Origin: DASPXY01 sp038227745
Lineage (GTDB): Bacteria > Planctomycetota > Planctomycetia > Gemmatales > Gemmataceae
Direction of reading: 5' to 3'
Assembly (NCBI GenBank): GCA_038227745.1
Contig: JBBRPS010000382.1
Coordinates: 1 to 9,582, forward strand
DNA length: 9,582 nt
Part shown: positions 6,638-9,582 of the stretch, one piece after another
Position numbering within the stretch: position 1 is the stretch's first letter
How the letters are laid out: the number at the start of each line of letters is the position of its first letter
The notes under the pieces: model-generated
Seen by the model: only the letters and a program-made list of their open reading frames with translations
What the model was told of the DNA's origin: nothing
Database searches by the model: none
Program-made: the position numbers and the translations under genes

Positions 6638-7579
6638 TCACTTCCCGGCCGGACTCGGCTTGCGGACCGATGGCCCCTTGCGAGCGGCCGCTTCCAGCTG
6701 CTGGACGCGCAGCATCGCGTCCAGCAGCTGGACCCGGAGGTCCGAAACTTGCTGCCGGGCCTGGGTGAGCCTGGCCTCCAGGTCCCGGAGGCGGATTTGG
6801 GTCCTTTTCAGGTCCACTTCTGCTTGCTTCGCCCTCTCCAGGTCGCCCTGCAGGCGGCGCGTCTGGACCCGGGCAGCACGCAGGAGTTCAGCCTGTCCCT
6901 TCAAGGCGTCCTCCAACTCCCGGGCCCGCACCAGCGCGCCCTGCCCCGCCGCCACCTCTTTATTCGCCCTTTCGGCGGTGCCGACGGGCACCTTCCGGAG
7001 TGCGGGGAGGCCCGGTCCCGGCGGACGTCCGCCGCGGCCCGTGGGTCCCGGCGTGCCGCCGGGCAGGCCCAAGGGCGGCGCCGCGTGGGGTGAACCCGAG
7101 AGCGTGGACGCCAGGCCGCCGGCCGGGACCGGGGGCGCCGCGGCGCCGTGGTGTTGTGCGACCCGCAACCCAGGATCATCCCGGGCCACGGGCGCCCCAC
7201 CGTCGCGTGCGACCAGGGCTTTGCGCAGCTCGTCCTCGAGGTGGCGGCGGTGGTCACGGCAGTCGAGCCAGAGCAGGGCCGCCAGGACGCAGGCCGCGCC
7301 GGAGAGCACCCACGGCAGCGCCCGCAGCCACAGCGGCGCCCCGCGCGGCGGCGGCGTCGGCCGCGCGGCGAAACCCGGCCCCGCCCCGGGGACGGTCGGC
7401 AACAACCCCAGCCACTTCAGCGCGCGCGCGCCGAACATCTCCCGCGTCCGTCCCCGGCACGCGGTCAGCACCTGGCCGGCCTCGCCGGCGGGGTCCTCCA
7501 GGTCGGCGCGGACGGCGTCGGCCTCGGGGCCGTCCGCGCCGGCCAGGTACGCGACCAGGGCTTCGAGCTTGGTCTTCAT
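6638..7579 (-). CDS. membrane-anchored coiled-coil protein, partner of the XRE regulator
   Basis: A 313-residue protein of unrecognised family. Residues 1-60 are an acidic helical segment (KLEALVAYLAGADGPEADAV, then more) that recalls the short cytosolic domains of anti-sigma-like proteins, but without a zinc-binding HxxxCxxC. A Pro-rich stretch leads to one hydrophobic segment at about 84-105. Residues 106-124 are charged, and 125-200 are a Pro/Gly/Ala low-complexity linker. Residues about 205-298 form a long coiled coil rich in Gln, Arg, Leu and Glu. The tail is basic (KGPSVRKPSPAGK). The start at 7579 is chosen because its ATG overlaps the stop codon of the upstream regulator as ATGA (7576-7579); a longer reading frame starts at 7636 but would overlap that gene by 61 bases. 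Translational coupling suggests the two products act together. The likely topology is N-terminus in the cytoplasm and coiled coil outside (inference). Confidence 0.72.
   Translation of the reverse strand: MKTKLEALVAYLAGADGPEADAVRADLEDPAGEAGQVLTACRGRTREMFGARALKWLGLLPTVPGAGPGFAARPTPPPRGAPLWLRALPWVLSGAACVLAALLWLDCRDHRRHLEDELRKALVARDGGAPVARDDPGLRVAQHHGAAAPPVPAGGLASTLSGSPHAAPPLGLPGGTPGPTGRGGRPPGPGLPALRKVPVGTAERANKEVAAGQGALVRARELEDALKGQAELLRAARVQTRRLQGDLERAKQAEVDLKRTQIRLRDLEARLTQARQQVSDLRVQLLDAMLRVQQLEAAARKGPSVRKPSPAGK
6693..6732. repeat. perfect 17-bp hairpin inside the coiled-coil gene
   Basis: TCCAGCTGCTGGACGCG at 6693-6709 is the exact reverse complement of 6716-6732, around the six-base loop CAGCAT. 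It lies near the 3' end of the - strand coiled-coil gene and encodes QLLDAMLRVQQL. Each arm also contains the small dyad TCCAGC/GCTGGA. Repeated CAG and CTG codons of a Gln/Leu coiled coil explain part of it, but 17 perfect pairs is unusual for coding DNA. Confidence 0.8.
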
Positions 7580-8259
7580 CGGATCTCCCAGCGGCACGGC
7601 ACCTGGCCGACGCAGATCAGCCAGGCCACGCCCCACTCGCGCACCAGCTCTTGCAACGCCTCCACGCCGACGACCGAGGGCGGCCGCCCCAGCGAGGTCT
7701 GCACCGCGGCGGCGATGCGCTCCGCCTCGGCCCGCAGCAGGTCCGGGTCCCGGCGGCGCACCGCCCGCTCCCAGGACGGCTCGGAGAACAGGTGGAACAA
7801 GGCCCAGAAGCGCTCGCGGTCCAGGCGCTTGCCGCCGTCCGGGTTCACCCGCTCCTGGACGTAGGCCAGGGCCGCCAGGTAAGCCGCCAGCGCCAGCTCC
7901 TGCCGCGGCGGGATGGGCAATTCCGACCAGTGACTGTGGAACTCCAGCAGCACCTGGGCGAGGTTAACCAGGTTGATGTTGCCGCCGCGGATCCAGTAGG
8001 CGACGGCCGAGCGGTCCACCCCCAGCCGGTCCGCCAGCTGCTGCTGCGTCCAGCCGGCCCGCCGCAGCTGCCGGTTCACCCACGTCCCGATCGCCTTCGA
8101 GCACAGCGCCATCGGCCCCTGGCGGAAGCGCCGCGCCAGCCCCTTGCCGAAGGCGGCGTCGAGGGCGAGGGCGTCAAATTGCTCTTTAACGATCCGTTGA
8201 TAGACCAGGTCGTACGTGGGGCCACTGTCCGCCGAGGGGGGCTGTTCCGTCCGGGTCAT
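7576..8259 (-). CDS. XRE-family helix-turn-helix regulator
   Basis: A 227-residue protein. Residues about 58-110 form a Cro/C1-type helix-turn-helix: GTWVNRQLRRAGWTQQQLAD, then RLGVDRSAVAYWIRGG, then a hydrophobic helix LVNLAQVLLEF. The N-terminal 57 residues and the C-terminal part (115-227) are helical. They include a hydrophobic stretch at 121-134 (LALAAYLAALAYV) and an aromatic FWALFHLF segment (151-158), and match no family I recognise. They could mediate dimerisation or contact with the co-translated membrane protein. The reading frame stays open far upstream. The start at 8259 is chosen because AAGGAG lies nine bases before it and a good promoter ends about 40 bases upstream. The gene leads an operon with the coiled-coil membrane protein (ATGA overlap) and is divergent from the repeat lipoprotein gene. 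It may control both, and itself. Confidence 0.85.
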   Translation of the reverse strand: MTRTEQPPSADSGPTYDLVYQRIVKEQFDALALDAAFGKGLARRFRQGPMALCSKAIGTWVNRQLRRAGWTQQQLADRLGVDRSAVAYWIRGGNINLVNLAQVLLEFHSHWSELPIPPRQELALAAYLAALAYVQERVNPDGGKRLDRERFWALFHLFSEPSWERAVRRRDPDLLRAEAERIAAAVQTSLGRPPSVVGVEALQELVREWGVAWLICVGQVPCRWEIR

Positions 8260-8268
8260 TGGGGCCGT

Positions 8269-8274
8269 CTCCTT
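8269..8274 (-). promoter_or_regulatory. ribosome binding site deciding the XRE gene start
   Basis: On the - strand AAGGAG lies nine bases before the ATG at 8259. The frame continues open for about a thousand bases upstream, so this site and the promoter behind it are the reason for rejecting longer starts. Confidence 0.7.
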
Positions 8275-8298
8275 TCGTCGGGGCCTCCGCCTGTACCC

Positions 8299-8326
8299 AT
8301 AATAATTCGCCTTCCCCCTCTTACAA
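8299..8326 (-). promoter_or_regulatory. promoter of the XRE/coiled-coil operon
   Basis: On the - strand TTGTAA (8321-8326) and TATTAT (8299-8304) are 16 bases apart. They match the housekeeping consensus at four and five of six positions, respectively. The AATTATTAT patch is one of the most AT-rich stretches in the window. It gives a leader of about 33 bases before the start at 8259 with its AAGGAG site. Confidence 0.55.
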
Positions 8327-8353
8327 GACAACCTTTCTCCCTTGGGGCCAGGT

Positions 8354-8370
8354 TGTGAATGGCATTCACA
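8354..8370. promoter_or_regulatory. 17-bp palindrome, candidate operator
   Basis: TGTGAAT and ATTCACA are perfect inverted arms around GGC. The site lies 27 bases behind the -35 of the XRE operon promoter and 178 bases before the lipoprotein start codon, in the divergent gap. It is AT-richer than its surroundings. It is a natural candidate for the binding site of the XRE regulator encoded next to it. It resembles the TGTGA/TCACA half-sites of CRP-family regulators, but with seven rather than six central bases. Confidence 0.5.
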
Positions 8371-8548
8371 CAGGCGGCGGCAGGGCGGGCGTAGGATGTG
8401 TGTGGGCCCGGCAAAGAGCACCTCGGGCCGGCCCCCTGACGAGCCCCCAAGGCCGCCGCGTGGCGGTCCAAACCGTGTCGCCCTCCCCGGTCGGGGAACG
8501 GTACACGGTGCGCGCTCGCCGTTGCCGAGGTGAGACAGGGAGAAACGT

Positions 8549-9582
8549 ATGAGATGGTTTCTGTCCCGACTGTGCGTCCTCGTGCTGGCGGCGGTGATCG
8601 CCGGCTCCCTGCTGTTCCTGGCCATCGGTTGCAGCGACCTCGGACTCAAGGCCGCGAACAACCTGGCCCGGGCCGCATCGCCGGGCCCCGGCGACGCCCC
8701 GCTGGGGGGCCCGCCCGGACCGCCACAGCCCCCGCTCGACTCACCGCCGAGTGAGCCCCCGGGGATCCTGCCGGATCCTCCTGTGGGCACGGTGCCGCCA
8801 GGGGAGCCGCCTGGGTCGTTTGGGTCGCCGCTCCCCGGCGGTTCACAGAATCCGCCCGTCGATCCGGGTGCCCCCGGGTCACTGTCGCCCGGGAATCCGC
8901 CGATCGACCCCGGCGCGCCCGGGTCACCGTCGGCGGGGAGCCCAGCGCCCCCGCCTGGCGGTCCGCAGACTCCGCCTGTCGATCCGGGTTCGCCGACGGG
9001 GAACCCGGCGACGCCCCCGGTCGATCCGACCGTGCCTCCGGGGGGCACGCCCACTCCGCCGGCGCCGCCCACTCCGCCCGTCGTTCCGGACCTGGCGGCC
9101 CTGCTCCCTTCGGGGGCGATGATCGGGGGCGTGTACAGGCTCAAGGGGCCGATCCACAACAACAGCGCCGCGGCGTACACCGGCGGCCGGTGGTACCGTT
9201 TCGAGACGGGCTCGGGGATCGCGCTCACGAGCTGGGTGCCGGTGCCGGCCCTCGCGGGCGGCGGCACTTACGCGGTGCCCTACACCACGCCGTTCACAGC
9301 CCTCGCCGCGGGGACACTCTTCCGCCTGCGCCTCTACCCCGGCGACTCTGTCCCCGGCAACGACGTCTCCCCCACCGCCGCGGTCCCGCCCGACCTCGCG
9401 GCGAAGTTCCCGTCCGGGGCGATGATCGGGGGCGTGTACAGGCTCAAGGGCCAGGTCCACAACAACAGCGCCGCGGCGTACACCGGCGGCCGGTGGTACC
9501 GCTTCGAGACGGGCTCGGGGGCCGCGCTCACGAGCTGGGTGCCGGTGCCGGCCCTCGCGGGCGGCGGCACTTACGCGGTGCC
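8549..9582 (+). CDS. repeat-containing lipoprotein-like secreted protein (3' end outside the window)
   Basis: The frame is open from the ATG at 8549 to the edge, giving 344 visible residues. AGGGAG lies six bases before the start. Residues 1-27 form a signal sequence: MRWFLSR, then a long hydrophobic core. LAIGC at 24-28 could be a lipobox with C28 as the lipidated residue, though Ala at -3 is a weaker match, so the protein may be a lipoprotein or simply exported. Residues 45-179 are a proline/glycine-rich stalk with PP[VI]DP at 102, 117, 142 and 156. From residue 180 come 101-residue repeats beginning PDLAA and continuing SGAMIGGVYRLKG, HNNSAAAYTGGRWYRFETGS and TSWVPVPALAGGGTYAVP. They look like beta-rich extracellular modules. 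One full unit and 64 residues of a second are visible. The probable role is an envelope-anchored surface or binding protein; the family is not recognised. It is divergent from the XRE operon. The opposite-strand reading frame is a shadow. Confidence 0.78.
   Translation, partial: MRWFLSRLCVLVLAAVIAGSLLFLAIGCSDLGLKAANNLARAASPGPGDAPLGGPPGPPQPPLDSPPSEPPGILPDPPVGTVPPGEPPGSFGSPLPGGSQNPPVDPGAPGSLSPGNPPIDPGAPGSPSAGSPAPPPGGPQTPPVDPGSPTGNPATPPVDPTVPPGGTPTPPAPPTPPVVPDLAALLPSGAMIGGVYRLKGPIHNNSAAAYTGGRWYRFETGSGIALTSWVPVPALAGGGTYAVPYTTPFTALAAGTLFRLRLYPGDSVPGNDVSPTAAVPPDLAAKFPSGAMIGGVYRLKGQVHNNSAAAYTGGRWYRFETGSGAALTSWVPVPALAGGGTYAV
8852..9028 (+). repeat. degenerate PPVDPG repeats encoding the proline-rich stalk
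   Basis: Four copies of a PP[VI]DP motif (residues 102, 117, 142 and 156 of the lipoprotein) are joined by Pro, Gly, Ser and Ala runs, three of them continuing as G-[AS]-P. Similar DNA words such as GTCGATCCGGGT recur. This looks like expansion by slippage or unequal exchange of a short coding repeat, which sets the length of the spacer between membrane anchor and repeat domains. Confidence 0.6.
9086..9582 (+). repeat. tandem 303-bp coding repeat, second unit cut by the window edge
   Basis: Unit 1 spans 9086-9388; unit 2 starts at 9389 and is visible to 9582. The period is exactly 303 bases, or 101 codons. By hand alignment 9119-9279 and 9422-9582 differ at 6 of 161 positions, while the first 33 bases of each unit differ at 8 positions. 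The sharp change in similarity suggests recent exchange or gene conversion over the core. Confidence 0.9.

Noticed and set aside
5430..6641. A 403-residue - strand reading frame opposite the TerB-like genes
   Set aside because: It runs antisense to two genes with good ribosome sites and mutual homology. It also crosses the terminator, the inverted repeat and the promoter.
6638..7636. The longer form of the coiled-coil protein starting at 7636
   Set aside because: It would overlap the XRE gene by 61 bases, and its extra 19 residues are not helical like the rest. The ATGA overlap at 7576-7579 gives a natural coupled start.
8493..8523. ECF-type promoter (GGAAC at 8495-8499 with CGTT at 8520-8523) for the lipoprotein
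   Set aside because: The spacing of 20 bases is longer than usual for ECF promoters, and both words are common in this base composition.
7576..9267. A 563-residue reading frame on the - strand extending the XRE gene upstream across the divergent gap and the lipoprotein gene
   Set aside because: The extension is low-complexity Gly/Pro/Ser sequence antisense to the lipoprotein stalk and repeats. A ribosome site and promoter support a start at 8259.

Overview
The window looks like a chromosomal piece of a GC-rich planctomycete of the Gemmata type. The evidence is indirect: very high GC with GC-rich third codon positions, an ECF sigma factor carrying a long membrane-anchored C-terminal extension, a secreted VIT/VWA protein, an NDUFA9-like dehydrogenase fused to a DoxX-like membrane domain, and a proline-rich repeat lipoprotein. 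No rRNA, tRNA, CRISPR array, transposase or phage gene was seen.

Layout. (1) 75-1613 (+): ECF sigma factor, then a transmembrane segment, then an HlyD-like coiled-coil/lipoyl-like domain. (2) 1654-2928 (-): NAD(P)-binding NDUFA9-like SDR with a C-terminal DoxX-like membrane domain, convergent with the sigma gene. A perfect 12-bp hairpin sits between them. (3) 3118-5544 (+): secreted VIT plus VWA protein, divergent from the SDR gene across a 189-bp gap with repeated TGTAAC motifs. A good intrinsic terminator follows it, and then a separate perfect 16-bp inverted repeat. (4) 5790-6170 and 6219-6599 (+): two paralogous 126-residue TerB-like proteins, probably co-transcribed from a promoter at 5677-5704. 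(5) 8259 down to 6638 (-): a two-gene operon of an XRE-type DNA-binding protein and a membrane-anchored coiled-coil protein, joined by an ATGA stop/start overlap. (6) 8549 to the window edge (+): a lipoprotein-like secreted protein with a proline-rich stalk and near-identical 101-residue repeats, open at the 3' edge. It diverges from the XRE operon across a 289-bp gap holding a 17-bp palindrome.

No gap between genes exceeds 300 bases. Genes 1 and 5 share a theme: a DNA-binding regulator is tied to a membrane protein with an extended coiled coil, by fusion in the first case and by translational coupling in the second. This suggests envelope-linked transcription control. The divergent lipoprotein is a plausible target of the XRE operon. 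These links are inference from layout. The most unusual items are the fused sigma factor, the XRE/coiled-coil pair with its palindrome, the internally duplicated four-motif TerB-like pair, the homogenised lipoprotein repeats, and several long perfect hairpins.
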